Origin: Ruminococcus sp.
Lineage (GTDB): Bacteria > Bacillota > Clostridia > Oscillospirales > Acutalibacteraceae
DNA: 51,234 bases
Direction of reading: 5' to 3'
NCBI GenBank assembly: GCA_017404665.1
Contig: JAFRBX010000012.1
Span: forward strand, 1-51,234
A program made the translations under genes and the position numbers. Shown one piece after another: positions 1 to 8,602 of the stretch. The notes below the pieces were generated by a model that was given only the letters and a program-made list of their open reading frames with translations, ran no database searches and had not been told where the DNA came from. Each line of letters begins with the position of its first letter. Position 1 is the first letter of the stretch.

Positions 1-1284
1 CGCTCCGGCAACAGCTACACCTATACCGTACGCTGCATTTCCGCCGACAGCGCAGATTTCACCAGCGATTACCGCGCCGGAAAGAAGATCAGCTATGTCG
101 CGGCGCCGCGCGTCACCTCCTTTGAGAATCTGGAAAACGGTGCAAAAATAAAGTGGGACGCCGTCAAAGGCGCCGATCTCTATCGCGTTTATTATAAGAA
201 TAACAGCGGCAGCTGGACCAGACTCGCCTCCATGAAGACGACTGAGTATACCGATACCTCCGTAAAACCGGGCGAGGTCCGCGTTTATACGATCCGCTGT
301 CTGAATAATAATGAAGACTTTGTATCTGATTTTGTGCATCAGGGCTTCGCAAATCTCTTCTACGCACCGCCCGAGATCAGCTCGGTCAGCGCCTCTCAGG
401 ACGGCAGCCTGGTCGAATGGAACGCGGGTGAGGGCGTCGCCGCCTACCGTCTCTATCGTAAGACGCTCGGCGGCTCATGGAGCAGGCTGTTCAACTCCAC
501 AGACGATACCTCCTATCTTGATACAGACATACGGGAAGGCGATATTTATGCGTACACGCTCCGCTATCTGGATGAAGACGGCAGCCTCATCAGCGCTTAC
601 CTCGACGACGTCAGGTATTATCAGGACGGAAATATCGTCAACGGAAAGGTTGAATACGGCAACAACACCTATTTCTTTGACGAAGGCTATCTGCGCAGCG
701 GACTCAAGCGCATCAACGGCAAGCTCTACTACTACAGCAGCAGCGGAAAGCTCAGCCGCGACACCATCGTCAAGAGCGGTACCGATTATTATTACGCCGA
801 CAAGGACGGCGTGTGCTGTGAAAGTGAGGAAATCCGTTTAGCCGCCGCCTTTATGGCTGAAAACTGCAAGGGAAGCACTATGAAGGAAAAGATGAAAAAC
901 GGTTTTATGTATCTGGCGAATAACTACCCCTATAAGCGCTACTACGATCCGCCTGCCAAGGCTTCCGATATTCCCGCTTTGGCTGTATCATGCTTCAAAA
1001 ACCATAACGGTAACTGCTACCGCTATGCCGCCGCTTTCTGCTGTCTTGCCCGCATGGCAGGCTATCGCGCCCGCGTCGGCGTCGGTATCACCGGCAGCCT
1101 GCCCCACGGATGGACCGAGGTATATGTCGACGGCAAATGGCTGATCTGCGACGTCGACGCGAACATCCCGACTTACAACGTTCCCGCGTATCACGCCTAT
1201 ATGATGAAAAGTCACTACTGGTCGCTGAAAACCTATTTCACGGCGGAGCTGACGATCGAGAACGGCAAAGCAGTTTGGAAATAA
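1..1284 (+). CDS. Surface protein with FN3, wall-binding-like repeats and transglutaminase domain (5' truncated)
   Basis: The frame is open from base 1, so the N-terminus lies outside the window; 427 residues are visible. Two fibronectin type III-like modules (about residues 36-110 and 120-200) follow the end of a third. Residues 203-273 are Tyr/Gly-rich repeats like choline/cell-wall-binding modules (GLKRINGKLYYYSSSGKLS). The C-terminus is a transglutaminase-like cysteine protease fold with the triad visible: Cys339 in GNCYRYAAAF, His369 in HGWTEVYVDG and Asp384 or Asp386 in ICDVDAN. The family acts on peptides or proteins at the cell surface; the substrate is unknown. A 113-nt gap separates it from the MBOAT operon. 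The domain reading is firm, the biological role is inference. Confidence 0.85.
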   Translation, partial: RSGNSYTYTVRCISADSADFTSDYRAGKKISYVAAPRVTSFENLENGAKIKWDAVKGADLYRVYYKNNSGSWTRLASMKTTEYTDTSVKPGEVRVYTIRCLNNNEDFVSDFVHQGFANLFYAPPEISSVSASQDGSLVEWNAGEGVAAYRLYRKTLGGSWSRLFNSTDDTSYLDTDIREGDIYAYTLRYLDEDGSLISAYLDDVRYYQDGNIVNGKVEYGNNTYFFDEGYLRSGLKRINGKLYYYSSSGKLSRDTIVKSGTDYYYADKDGVCCESEEIRLAAAFMAENCKGSTMKEKMKNGFMYLANNYPYKRYYDPPAKASDIPALAVSCFKNHNGNCYRYAAAFCCLARMAGYRARVGVGITGSLPHGWTEVYVDGKWLICDVDANIPTYNVPAYHAYMMKSHYWSLKTYFTAELTIENGKAVWK

Positions 1285-1397
1285 CACTCTGAAACAGAAA
1301 ATACCGTACTGTTCCCGGCGGCTTCGAATTTGTCCGCTGCCTATACCGGCATATATAGCCGAAAACAGATCGGTATTATCTGAAAGAAAGGCTGTTT

Positions 1398-2825
1398 ATG
1401 GTTTTTAGTTCTCTTACATTCTTGTGTATATTCTTACCGGCGGTATTTTTGATCTACTCGCTGATACCGAACCTGAGGTTCCGAAACGGGCTGCTGATCG
1501 CCGCCAGTCTGGTGTTTTACGCCTATGGCGAACCTGTCTATGTGCTGCTGATGATTTTCAGCTCCGTTCTCAACTATATCTGTGCCCGGCTGGTAAGATC
1601 ATCGGAAAACCGACAAAACAAGGCCGCTTTGATAACGGCTGTCATCATCAATCTCGGCATCCTCGGCGTGTTCAAGTATACCGGCTTTTTGGTCGGCACT
1701 CTCAACAGCGTTTTTTCGCTGTCCATCCCGGTGCCGCAGATCGCTCTGCCGGTCGGCATCTCCTTCTTCACCTTTCAGGCGCTGTCCTATGTGATCGACG
1801 TCTATCGGGGCGACGCCGCCGTGCAGAAGAACTATTTCAACGTCCTGCTGTATATCAGCTTCTTTCCGCAGCTGATCGCGGGTCCGATCGTCAAATACCG
1901 CGATATCGATCGTCAGATCACCAATCGCGCTCAAAATCTTGACAAGATCGCACGCGGGCTCAGGCGGTTTGTCTGCGGTCTCGGCAAAAAGGTGCTGATC
2001 GCCAACACGATGGGGCAGACGGCGGATATCATCTTCTCCGCCGACATGAGCGCATTATCGCTTCCCACCGCGTGGCTGGGAGCGATCGCCTATCTCTTCC
2101 AGATCTACTACGATTTCTGCGGCTACTCCGATATGGCGATCGGTCTGGGGCTGATGTTCGGCTTTGAGTTCAAGGAAAATTTCCTGTATCCCTACGGCGC
2201 CGTGGGTATTCAGGACTTTTGGCGCCGCTGGCATATCTCGCTGTCCACATGGTTCAAGGAATACCTGTATATCCCGCTGGGCGGCAACCGCAAGGGAAAG
2301 GCGCGCACTTATCTGAACAAGATGATCGTGTTTTTCTGCACCGGTCTGTGGCACGGCGCGAGCTGGACCTTTGTGCTTTGGGGCATTTATCACGGCTTAT
2401 TTCTGCTCTTTGAAGGAGCCGTGCCCTTTGTGAAAAAGCTGCCGCGATTCCTTGTGCGCATCTATACCGTGCTCGTGGTCACGGTCGGCTTTGTGCTGTT
2501 CCGCGCCGATACCATCGGACAGGGCTTTGCGATGATAGGAAAAATGTTTGCGGGCTTCGGCTTTTCCGACAGCTCGCTGAGTCTTGCGCTCACCCAACTG
2601 ACCCCGTGGTTCATCGCGATGCTCATTGCCGCAATCATCGGCTGCGCGCCGATCCGTCCGCTCGCCGACAGGATCAGAGCGAACCTTTACGGCGAAAAGG
2701 CGCTGAGCGGCAAATGGAAGGCGGTACAGATCATTCTGTATGTACTGGCGTTCGCACTGCTCCTTTGGTGCATCGTCAGACTGTCCGCCACCTCGTATAA
2801 TCCCTTTATTTACTTCAGATTCTAG
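1398..2825 (+). CDS. MBOAT family membrane O-acyltransferase (AlgI/PatA-like)
   Basis: A 475-residue multi-pass membrane protein. The signature block FWRRWHISLSTWFKEYLYIP and the invariant membrane histidine (His319 in GLWHGASW) are intact, so it should be active. The family moves acyl groups, usually acetyl, across the membrane onto extracytoplasmic polysaccharide or wall polymer. The next gene starts 12 nt downstream and encodes a DHHW/AlgX-like protein, the usual partner that completes acyl transfer outside the cell. It is about 45-50 percent alike by eye to the second MBOAT protein at 24605-25999, including the C-terminal SYNPF(I/L)YFRF ending. Start ATG follows GAAAGAAAGG. The acceptor polymer cannot be told from sequence. 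Confidence 0.93.
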   Translation: MVFSSLTFLCIFLPAVFLIYSLIPNLRFRNGLLIAASLVFYAYGEPVYVLLMIFSSVLNYICARLVRSSENRQNKAALITAVIINLGILGVFKYTGFLVGTLNSVFSLSIPVPQIALPVGISFFTFQALSYVIDVYRGDAAVQKNYFNVLLYISFFPQLIAGPIVKYRDIDRQITNRAQNLDKIARGLRRFVCGLGKKVLIANTMGQTADIIFSADMSALSLPTAWLGAIAYLFQIYYDFCGYSDMAIGLGLMFGFEFKENFLYPYGAVGIQDFWRRWHISLSTWFKEYLYIPLGGNRKGKARTYLNKMIVFFCTGLWHGASWTFVLWGIYHGLFLLFEGAVPFVKKLPRFLVRIYTVLVVTVGFVLFRADTIGQGFAMIGKMFAGFGFSDSSLSLALTQLTPWFIAMLIAAIIGCAPIRPLADRIRANLYGEKALSGKWKAVQIILYVLAFALLLWCIVRLSATSYNPFIYFRF

Positions 2826-2837
2826 AAAGGCGGCATA

Positions 2838-4265
2838 ATGATGAAAAAGAGTTTACCGCTGTTTTTCGTGATCCTGTGTATGGCGCTTTGTGTGGTCCCC
2901 TCGCTGGGAATGACCTTTTGGGCGACAAATGAGCGCATAGGCAACGAGCCGGAAACGCCATTCCCCGCCGTCAAAACCGATGAGGGCGGTTTCAACAGCA
3001 ATTATCTGCCGGAGCTGGGCTCCTATTTTGAAAAGCACCTTGCTTTTCGCCCCCAGCTGATCGACACAGACGCCCGGATACAGTCGACGCTCTTCAAAAC
3101 CTCCAATCTCGATACTGTCACAGTCGGCACGGACGGCTGGCTGTATTACTCCTCCACACTCGATGATTTTCTCGGCAGGAACACCCTTTCTCAGCACGAG
3201 GCAAACGGCATTGTCCGCAATCTGGAGCTGGTACAGGAATATGTCGAGTCGCAGGGATCAAAGTTCCTCTTAACCGTAGCTCCCAACAAGAATACTCTCT
3301 ATCCCGGGAATATGCCGTACTACTATCAAAAAAATGCATCGGATGAACACAACCGGGACAAGCTTCATCAAGCGCTGGCTGACAGCAGCGTCAACTATCT
3401 CGATCTGTTTTCACTGTTCCGGTCACAGGACGAGGTCATGTATCTGAAGCAGGATTCGCACTGGAACAACAAGGGCGCTCTGATGGTATATAACGCGGCG
3501 CTCGACGCGCTCGGCAAGAACCATAACGATTACAGCTCCGCTGAAGCAACGCGCGTCAAGGATTTTCACGGAGATCTTGCCAAGATGCTCTATCCCTCAT
3601 CCTCGCTGACAGAGTATAACTATCAATACGGCATCGACGAGGCTTTCTCATATGTTACACAGACGCAATCGGTGGAGGATCCCATTATCATCACCGAGAA
3701 CCCCTCTGCCTCCGGCTCGCTGTATATGTACCGCGATTCCTTCGGCAATTCGCTGCTCCCGTTCTTTGCGAATGCCTATGGCAACGCTCATTTTACCAAG
3801 TCAAAGCCTGTCAACGTCGCACTCGATAATATGAACGGCATGGCGGATACGGTCATATTTGAGATCGTCGAACGCAACATTTCATGGTTTTTAGAGAGTC
3901 CGCCTGTCATCCCGTCGCCCAAGCGTGTGTTGAATATCGACAGTACGATCGAGGGAGAAGCAACGGTAAGCGGCGAAATCTTGGAGGCGAACAGGATGTA
4001 TCTTGCGCTGAGCGCATCCGTTGACAGCGGTCTGTGCGGCGAGGACGCCGCGGTATATCTGCGGGTGACGCCCTCGGGCGGCAAAGCCGTCGATTACGAG
4101 GCGTTCATGCTGCCGAAAGATGACAACTGCGACAATTATGTCATTTATGTACCCGCGTCAGATTATGCGGACCGGGAGCTGGAGATCGACGTTATCATCG
4201 GTTCCGGCAGCAGCTTTACAAAGGTTTATCATGCTTCGGTTGATAAAATAGATTCTGTGAAATAA
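2838..4265 (+). CDS. DHHW/AlgX-like SGNH-type protein, partner of the MBOAT acyltransferase
   Basis: 475 residues with one N-terminal membrane segment (about residues 5-25) and an extracytoplasmic domain. The family motif is present as DSHW (residues 206-209, in LKQDSHWNNKGAL), and a YRDSFGNSLLPFF block near residue 300 matches the family's second conserved Asp/Ser region. AlgX/AlgJ/DltD-like proteins of this class take the acyl group from an MBOAT protein and place it on a glycan. A C-terminal beta-rich extension of roughly 120 residues is longer than in the other two DHHW proteins here. It is translationally close to the MBOAT gene upstream and the lipoprotein downstream. Start codon ATG 2838 has AAAGGCGG just upstream. 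Confidence 0.88.
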   Translation: MMKKSLPLFFVILCMALCVVPSLGMTFWATNERIGNEPETPFPAVKTDEGGFNSNYLPELGSYFEKHLAFRPQLIDTDARIQSTLFKTSNLDTVTVGTDGWLYYSSTLDDFLGRNTLSQHEANGIVRNLELVQEYVESQGSKFLLTVAPNKNTLYPGNMPYYYQKNASDEHNRDKLHQALADSSVNYLDLFSLFRSQDEVMYLKQDSHWNNKGALMVYNAALDALGKNHNDYSSAEATRVKDFHGDLAKMLYPSSSLTEYNYQYGIDEAFSYVTQTQSVEDPIIITENPSASGSLYMYRDSFGNSLLPFFANAYGNAHFTKSKPVNVALDNMNGMADTVIFEIVERNISWFLESPPVIPSPKRVLNIDSTIEGEATVSGEILEANRMYLALSASVDSGLCGEDAAVYLRVTPSGGKAVDYEAFMLPKDDNCDNYVIYVPASDYADRELEIDVIIGSGSSFTKVYHASVDKIDSVK

Positions 4266-4287
4266 ACAAATGGAAGGAGAAACCATT

Positions 4288-5328
4288 ATGCATTCAAAAA
4301 TGAAGTTTTCCAAGCTTGCGGCGCTGCTGACAGCAGTATGTCTGCTCATGGGGCTTTTGGTCGCCTGCGGCGGTCAGGAGGTAACACTGGAGATCAGTGA
4401 CATGGGCACAAAAACGCAGGTCACCACCTCTACCGACAAGACCGTAAAACAAACGCTTGAGGCGGCGGGAATCAGTCTCGGCGAGAAGGACGAGACCGAT
4501 CCTGCGCTGCAGACGAAAATAGCCGCCGATACCAAAGAGATCCTTGTCAAACGCTATGCCAAGGTCACCGTCGTATACGGCGATGAAAAGAAAGAAGTTG
4601 AGATCGTCGGCGGTACGGTTGCAGACGCTATTAAAAAGGCGGCGTTCAAAACGGAAGAGAACGTGACCTCCGACGTATCCGAAAGCAGTTATCTCAAAGA
4701 CGGTATGGTCATCAATCTCGTCAAGGGTATGCTGGTTGAACTGACCGTTGACGGCAAGACAGAAGAGATCGCCGCCAAGGAGGGCACTGTTCAGGATTTC
4801 CTGACCGATCAGAAAATCACCCTAGGCGAGGACGACGAGGTCAGCGAGAAGCTTGACGCAGCGATCACCGACGGTATGAAGCTCGTCATCAAGCGCGTTG
4901 AGTATAAAGAAGAGACAAAAACCGAAGAAATCGACTACACTACCGAAGAGAGATACAGCGATTCTATGGCGGCAGGCTCCAGCGAGGTAACGCAGGAGGG
5001 CGCCAAGGGCGAAAAAGAGGTTACCTACAAGGTCAAATATGTCGACGGCGAAGAGGACAGCCGCGAGGCGATCAGCGAAAAAATCACCAAAGCTGCTGTC
5101 AACAGGATCGTCACCTACGGTTCGGCTTCGAACAGCGGCTCCGATAACTCAGCCGGCTCCTACGACCCCGGCACTTCGAGCAGTTCCGGCTCCGACGGTC
5201 AGGGCGGCGACAGCCCCAATGAAGTTTATGAGGTATCCAGAACACAGTTCCCCGACTGCGACGGTTCCGGACACGGCTACTATCAGATCGTTTATTCCGA
5301 CGGTCACACCGAATATGTCGATTATTAA
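4288..5328 (+). CDS. Lipoprotein with DUF348 repeats and a G5 domain
   Basis: 346 residues from ATG 4288, chosen because GGAAGGAG sits 8 nt upstream; an earlier in-frame ATG at 4270 lacks a binding site. Signal peptide with lipobox LVAC, lipidated Cys27. Residues about 30-200 hold repeated ubiquitin-like DUF348 modules (for example VEIVGGTVADAIKKA and IAAKEGTVQDFL), then a G5 domain to about residue 275, then a Ser/Gly-rich tail. This order is that of YabE/Rpf-type wall remodelling factors, but the catalytic 3D or lysozyme-like domain is missing, so it is probably a wall- or glycan-binding lipoprotein. It lies 22 nt after the DHHW gene and likely belongs to the same operon. Confidence 0.85.
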   Translation: MHSKMKFSKLAALLTAVCLLMGLLVACGGQEVTLEISDMGTKTQVTTSTDKTVKQTLEAAGISLGEKDETDPALQTKIAADTKEILVKRYAKVTVVYGDEKKEVEIVGGTVADAIKKAAFKTEENVTSDVSESSYLKDGMVINLVKGMLVELTVDGKTEEIAAKEGTVQDFLTDQKITLGEDDEVSEKLDAAITDGMKLVIKRVEYKEETKTEEIDYTTEERYSDSMAAGSSEVTQEGAKGEKEVTYKVKYVDGEEDSREAISEKITKAAVNRIVTYGSASNSGSDNSAGSYDPGTSSSSGSDGQGGDSPNEVYEVSRTQFPDCDGSGHGYYQIVYSDGHTEYVDY

Positions 5329-5343
5329 ATACCTTCAGTTGAA

Positions 5344-5369
5344 AAGACCGGCTCACCCGAGCCGGTCTT
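5344..5369. terminator. Bidirectional hairpin terminator
   Basis: An 11-bp perfect stem (AAGACCGGCTC / GAGCCGGTCTT) with a 4-nt loop lies between two convergent genes and is followed by a T-rich stretch. It can end the MBOAT operon on the plus strand and the lipoprotein gene on the minus strand. Confidence 0.85.
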
Positions 5370-5387
5370 GATTATTTTCTGATGGTA

Positions 5388-6059
5388 TTACTGCGTTCTG
5401 GTCACAGTCTTCTCCAGCACCTCGATCTTCCCGCTCGAGGGCGTATATTTTATCTGGATATTATTGCGCTTATCCGCCGCGATATCGTTATTGAATCTGC
5501 CCGACGCAAGCGGTTCGCCCTTATCCTTGCTCTCGTTGTATTCGAACACCTTCACCTCGTATTCGCCGCCCGGCAAAAAGAAAGCGGCAACAGCGTATTC
5601 TTCTTCCTTTGTCGCATAGCTGCACGACGCGGAATAGGTCTTTTGGCTGTCGGAGGTATCGGTCAGGGTGACGGTGAAAGACGGCAGATCGCCGTCCTGA
5701 TAAGCCGGGTTGGGCGCGTGGGTCTCCTGAGCTGAGGAGGAAGCGTCCGAGGATGCGCTCGAAGCCGATGATGACGATGCTCCATCAGAAGAGGCATCCG
5801 AGGAAACGCTTGATGACGCGTCGGAAGAGTCGTCCGATGACGCTTCATCTCCTGCGGCAGACGTATCTTCTGCATCGCTTTTCCGATCACTGTCGATCGC
5901 CTGTGTGTCCTGCTGTATCGCAATGCTCCTGACAGCACCCTCCGTGGGCGGCGTCATCTTGGGCGAAGCGCCGTTATCCCTATCTCCGCAAGCTGTCAGC
6001 ACGCCGCTCAAAACCAGCGCGAGCGCCAATATCAATGGTACCAGTCTGTTTTTCATCAT
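5388..6059 (-). CDS. Lipoprotein with Ser/Asp/Ala-rich linker, unknown function
   Basis: 223 residues. Lipobox LTAC with Cys24. Residues about 65-115 are low-complexity, mostly Ser, Asp and Ala, as in a flexible linker that spans the wall. The remaining C-terminal part (about 120-223) alternates hydrophobic and polar residues as a beta-rich domain (FTVTLTDTSDSQKTYSASCS). I recognise no named family. A second ATG directly after the first could be the real start; GAAAGGA precedes both. It is convergent with the G5 lipoprotein and stands alone. The Ser/Asp tract is the kind of sequence that slips in length between strains. Confidence 0.75.
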   Translation of the reverse strand: MMKNRLVPLILALALVLSGVLTACGDRDNGASPKMTPPTEGAVRSIAIQQDTQAIDSDRKSDAEDTSAAGDEASSDDSSDASSSVSSDASSDGASSSSASSASSDASSSAQETHAPNPAYQDGDLPSFTVTLTDTSDSQKTYSASCSYATKEEEYAVAAFFLPGGEYEVKVFEYNESKDKGEPLASGRFNNDIAADKRNNIQIKYTPSSGKIEVLEKTVTRTQ

Positions 6060-6109
6060 TTAGTCCTTTCGTATCTCGCGGGATCGCTTTGTTATGATTC
6101 GGAACCGGT

Positions 6110-6387
6110 TAGGGTAACTGTAATAATCCAAACCGTGGTTTTGACGGGCATATTTCCGCCTGTCCTTTGTTAAAATCCGCGTGAACCCGTCAGGGTTCAC
6201 TGTGGTTTTGCCGCGGTCAGACAAAAATCTGCTCCGCCAAAACTCCCACAGGACTGAAAATGAGCAGGATTTTGAGCAAGTTGCGGTGCGGAGAGCGCCG
6301 GCAGGCTGGCGCCTGCCAAGCTTGACAAGCCGTAAATTGCTGAAATAATGCCATTTTCAGCAGGTTCGGATTGTTACAGTCACCCTA
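6110..6387. repeat. 278-bp non-coding element bounded by 25-nt inverted repeats
   Basis: The ends 6110-6134 and 6363-6387 are inverted copies matching at 22 of 25 positions (core CTGTAAYAATCCRAACC). The interior has no credible ORF but contains strong hairpins, including GTGAACCC-gtca-GGGTTCAC at 6181-6200 and GGCAGGC-tggc-GCCTGCC at 6300-6317. The right end overlaps the stop codon of the rhodanese gene. A related half-copy lies at 26056-26080. It looks like a miniature inverted-repeat element; no target duplication is evident. Confidence 0.6.
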
Positions 6388-6796
6388 TGATCTCTCCCGT
6401 CCAGTCGATGATGCCGCCGAACTCTTTGACGTTGGTATAGCCGAGATCGGCGAGCTTCTGCGCCGCCTCCTTGCTGCGCCGTCCGCTGCGGCAGTAGACC
6501 AGAATCAGCTGATCCTTATCGGGCAGCGCGGCGATCTCTTCGATCCCGATGCTCTCGTTCGGGATACATACGGCGCCCGGGATGTGTCCGCTCTCGTATT
6601 CCTCCTGAGTCCTGACGTCGAGCAGGATATAATCCTCCTCGCTTTCCATCAGCGACGCCGCCTCATCCTGACCGATCTGCATATAGGAAGCGCTTGCGGC
6701 AGGCGCTTCCGTTTTCCCGCATCCGCACAGCAGTGCGACGCACAGCGCCGCTGTCAAAACGACCGCGATCGCTTTCATCCTGTCATCACGTATCAT
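6380..6796 (-). CDS. Rhodanese-domain lipoprotein
   Basis: 138 residues from ATG 6796, preferred over a TTG at 6817 because AAGAAGAAGGG lies just upstream of the ATG. Signal peptide and lipobox LCGC (Cys26), then a single rhodanese domain with the active-site loop VYCRSGRRS (Cys102) and the LLDVRTQEEYESGHIPGA entry motif. Rhodaneses carry a persulfide on that cysteine; extracytoplasmic single-domain versions are common in Firmicutes with unclear substrates. The last two codons and the TGA stop lie inside the right inverted repeat of the 6110-6387 element, so the C-terminus may have been set by an insertion. Confidence 0.88.
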   Translation of the reverse strand: MIRDDRMKAIAVVLTAALCVALLCGCGKTEAPAASASYMQIGQDEAASLMESEEDYILLDVRTQEEYESGHIPGAVCIPNESIGIEEIAALPDKDQLILVYCRSGRRSKEAAQKLADLGYTNVKEFGGIIDWTGEIIG

Positions 6797-6880
6797 ACGA
6801 TCCCTTCTTCTTTTCAAAATCCAAACGCTTCTCCCGTGCCGACAAACAAACTTTCTCCGGCAGTCAGTCCTGATACATTG

Positions 6881-8593
6881 CTACTTAGTATGAGAAACAG
6901 GCGGAAAGGTGAGCTTCCGCGCACGGGCGACAGCCTCACGGCGGTTTTTGAGCGCGGACGCATATTCCTCGGGCAAGTCGCCGAGCACCAGCCAGTCGAT
7001 CAAGCGGTCGGAGCTGCCGGTATCCACATGATCGAAATACCGGGGGAGCATCTGTCCGACCTTTTCGACCTCATAATCCTCCCCGCGCATCGCGCTGAGC
7101 ACCTCGTCAAAGGTCATACAGATCTTGCCGGGAACGTTGGAATCATAATCGCGATGGAACCCGCGGGATACCGCATAGCGGTCCTTATCAAAGGCAAAAA
7201 ACAGCATCGGCTTTTTCATCATCATGAACTCATACATGCACGAGGAATAGTCGGTGATCAGCAGATCAGTGATATAAAACAGGTCGTTGATATCGGGGTA
7301 GGCGTTCATGGAAAAGAAGCGGTCGCGGAACCGTTCGCCGATCGGGACCTCCCCGGGGACCCACGGATGCATCTTGAAGAGCACCACCGCATCAGCATCC
7401 TCACAGTATCGGTACAACCCCTCAAAATCAATCAGATGATAGGGATAATACGCAGTTTTCCGGTTGCGCCCGCGGTAGGTCGGCGCAAAGAGGATGACTC
7501 TCTTTCCCTTGAGCGACGGAAAGCGCTCATAGAGCCGCTTCACCGTTTCGCGCCGATGCTCCTCGCTGAGAAAAGCATCCATGCGTGGCATGCCGGTCGG
7601 GATGACCTGCTCGTCAAGAATGCCGAACGGCTCTGAGAAAAAGTCGCGGATCGCATCGGAGTCGCAAATCGCAAAATCGCAGCGGCGGTGGGCAGAAAAA
7701 GGCGCAGGACAGCCGAAGTGCCCCCATCGGGCATAACCGACGCCCTTGAAGCCCGCTCCCGCGTGCCAGAGCTGGATCACCCTGACGCTGCCGGGGAGCC
7801 TGACGGTATTGAAGGCGGGAACATAGTCGTCGACGATGATGATATCCGCTTTTGCGATCTTGGCGATCACGGCACAGGTAGAAAGCTTGGAATAGTGAAA
7901 GCTCTCCGTGTTGCGCAGCGAATGTTTGATGACAAAACGCCGATCGAGCCCGCGTTCTTTCATCCGCTCGTATACAGCCGCCATGTTCGGGGCGAGTACA
8001 TCCCGCTTTTCATCGAGAAAGAGAATACGGGGTCTGCGCAGGAAGCGAAAAGCCCTGACGCACGCGTAAACGGCGCGCTGAGAAAACACGTTAAGCGCGT
8101 CGGCAAACCGTTTGACAGCCTGTTTCAGCCGCGCGGAGAAACGTCTTTTGCGGTAGGGGTCGTCCTTGTCCGCAGCAGTCTTCTTCGCGTCCAGAACGAT
8201 CAGCCTCAGCTCGGGCTCGTCACAGAATTCGTCGGTCATGAAGCTGACGGTATAGACGCCGTTCCCGGCACCGTAGACAAAGCTCCTGCCAAAGCGGGAG
8301 AGCGTCTCGAACGAGCCGTCAAACAGCACGGCGGACGGTTCTGATCTGCCGTCGGATGCGAGGATGCGGTAGGTACCGCTTCCCACGCAGCGGTCAAGAC
8401 CGTTGTTCGTTACATTCAGCGAAAGACGGACAATATTTCCGTCAACGCCCGCAAGGTGAAATTCCGCTTCGGTCCTGCCCGACAGCGCGACAAGATAGAA
8501 GCGGAGAGAATGCAATCTTTCCGCTTCTTCGTCTGCTGTTAATGTCAGGTTCAGGTGGATTCTCTCCCATGAGACATCCTTCAGATAAATCAC
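6881..8593 (-). CDS. CDP-glycerol/alditol glycerophosphotransferase (TagB/TagF family)
   Basis: 570 residues. The C-terminal catalytic domain (about 190-560) has the family hallmarks LWHAGAGFKGVGYARWG, VILFAPTYRGRNRK, FKMHPW, DLLITDYSSCMYEF and FFAFDKDRY. These enzymes polymerise or add polyol-phosphate units from CDP-glycerol or CDP-ribitol onto teichoic acid or a capsule at the inner membrane face. An N-terminal domain of about 150 residues precedes it, as in several TagF proteins. The start is GTG, 9 nt after the stop of the SDR gene. With the cytidylyltransferase upstream it forms a compact CDP-polyol pathway. The polyol is not determined. Confidence 0.9.
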   Translation of the reverse strand: MIYLKDVSWERIHLNLTLTADEEAERLHSLRFYLVALSGRTEAEFHLAGVDGNIVRLSLNVTNNGLDRCVGSGTYRILASDGRSEPSAVLFDGSFETLSRFGRSFVYGAGNGVYTVSFMTDEFCDEPELRLIVLDAKKTAADKDDPYRKRRFSARLKQAVKRFADALNVFSQRAVYACVRAFRFLRRPRILFLDEKRDVLAPNMAAVYERMKERGLDRRFVIKHSLRNTESFHYSKLSTCAVIAKIAKADIIIVDDYVPAFNTVRLPGSVRVIQLWHAGAGFKGVGYARWGHFGCPAPFSAHRRCDFAICDSDAIRDFFSEPFGILDEQVIPTGMPRMDAFLSEEHRRETVKRLYERFPSLKGKRVILFAPTYRGRNRKTAYYPYHLIDFEGLYRYCEDADAVVLFKMHPWVPGEVPIGERFRDRFFSMNAYPDINDLFYITDLLITDYSSCMYEFMMMKKPMLFFAFDKDRYAVSRGFHRDYDSNVPGKICMTFDEVLSAMRGEDYEVEKVGQMLPRYFDHVDTGSSDRLIDWLVLGDLPEEYASALKNRREAVARARKLTFPPVSHTK

Positions 8594-8602
8594 AAAACCA
8601 TC

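Noticed and set aside
5663-5938. Arg/His/Pro-rich 91-codon ORF within the Ser/Asp lipoprotein gene
   Set aside because: An off-frame reading of the low-complexity Ser/Asp tract, with the biased composition that such tracts produce.
6371-7636. 421-codon plus-strand open frame opposite the glycerophosphotransferase gene
   Set aside because: It is antisense to genes with clear family motifs (rhodanese and TagF-like), begins inside an inverted repeat and shows no recognisable protein pattern.
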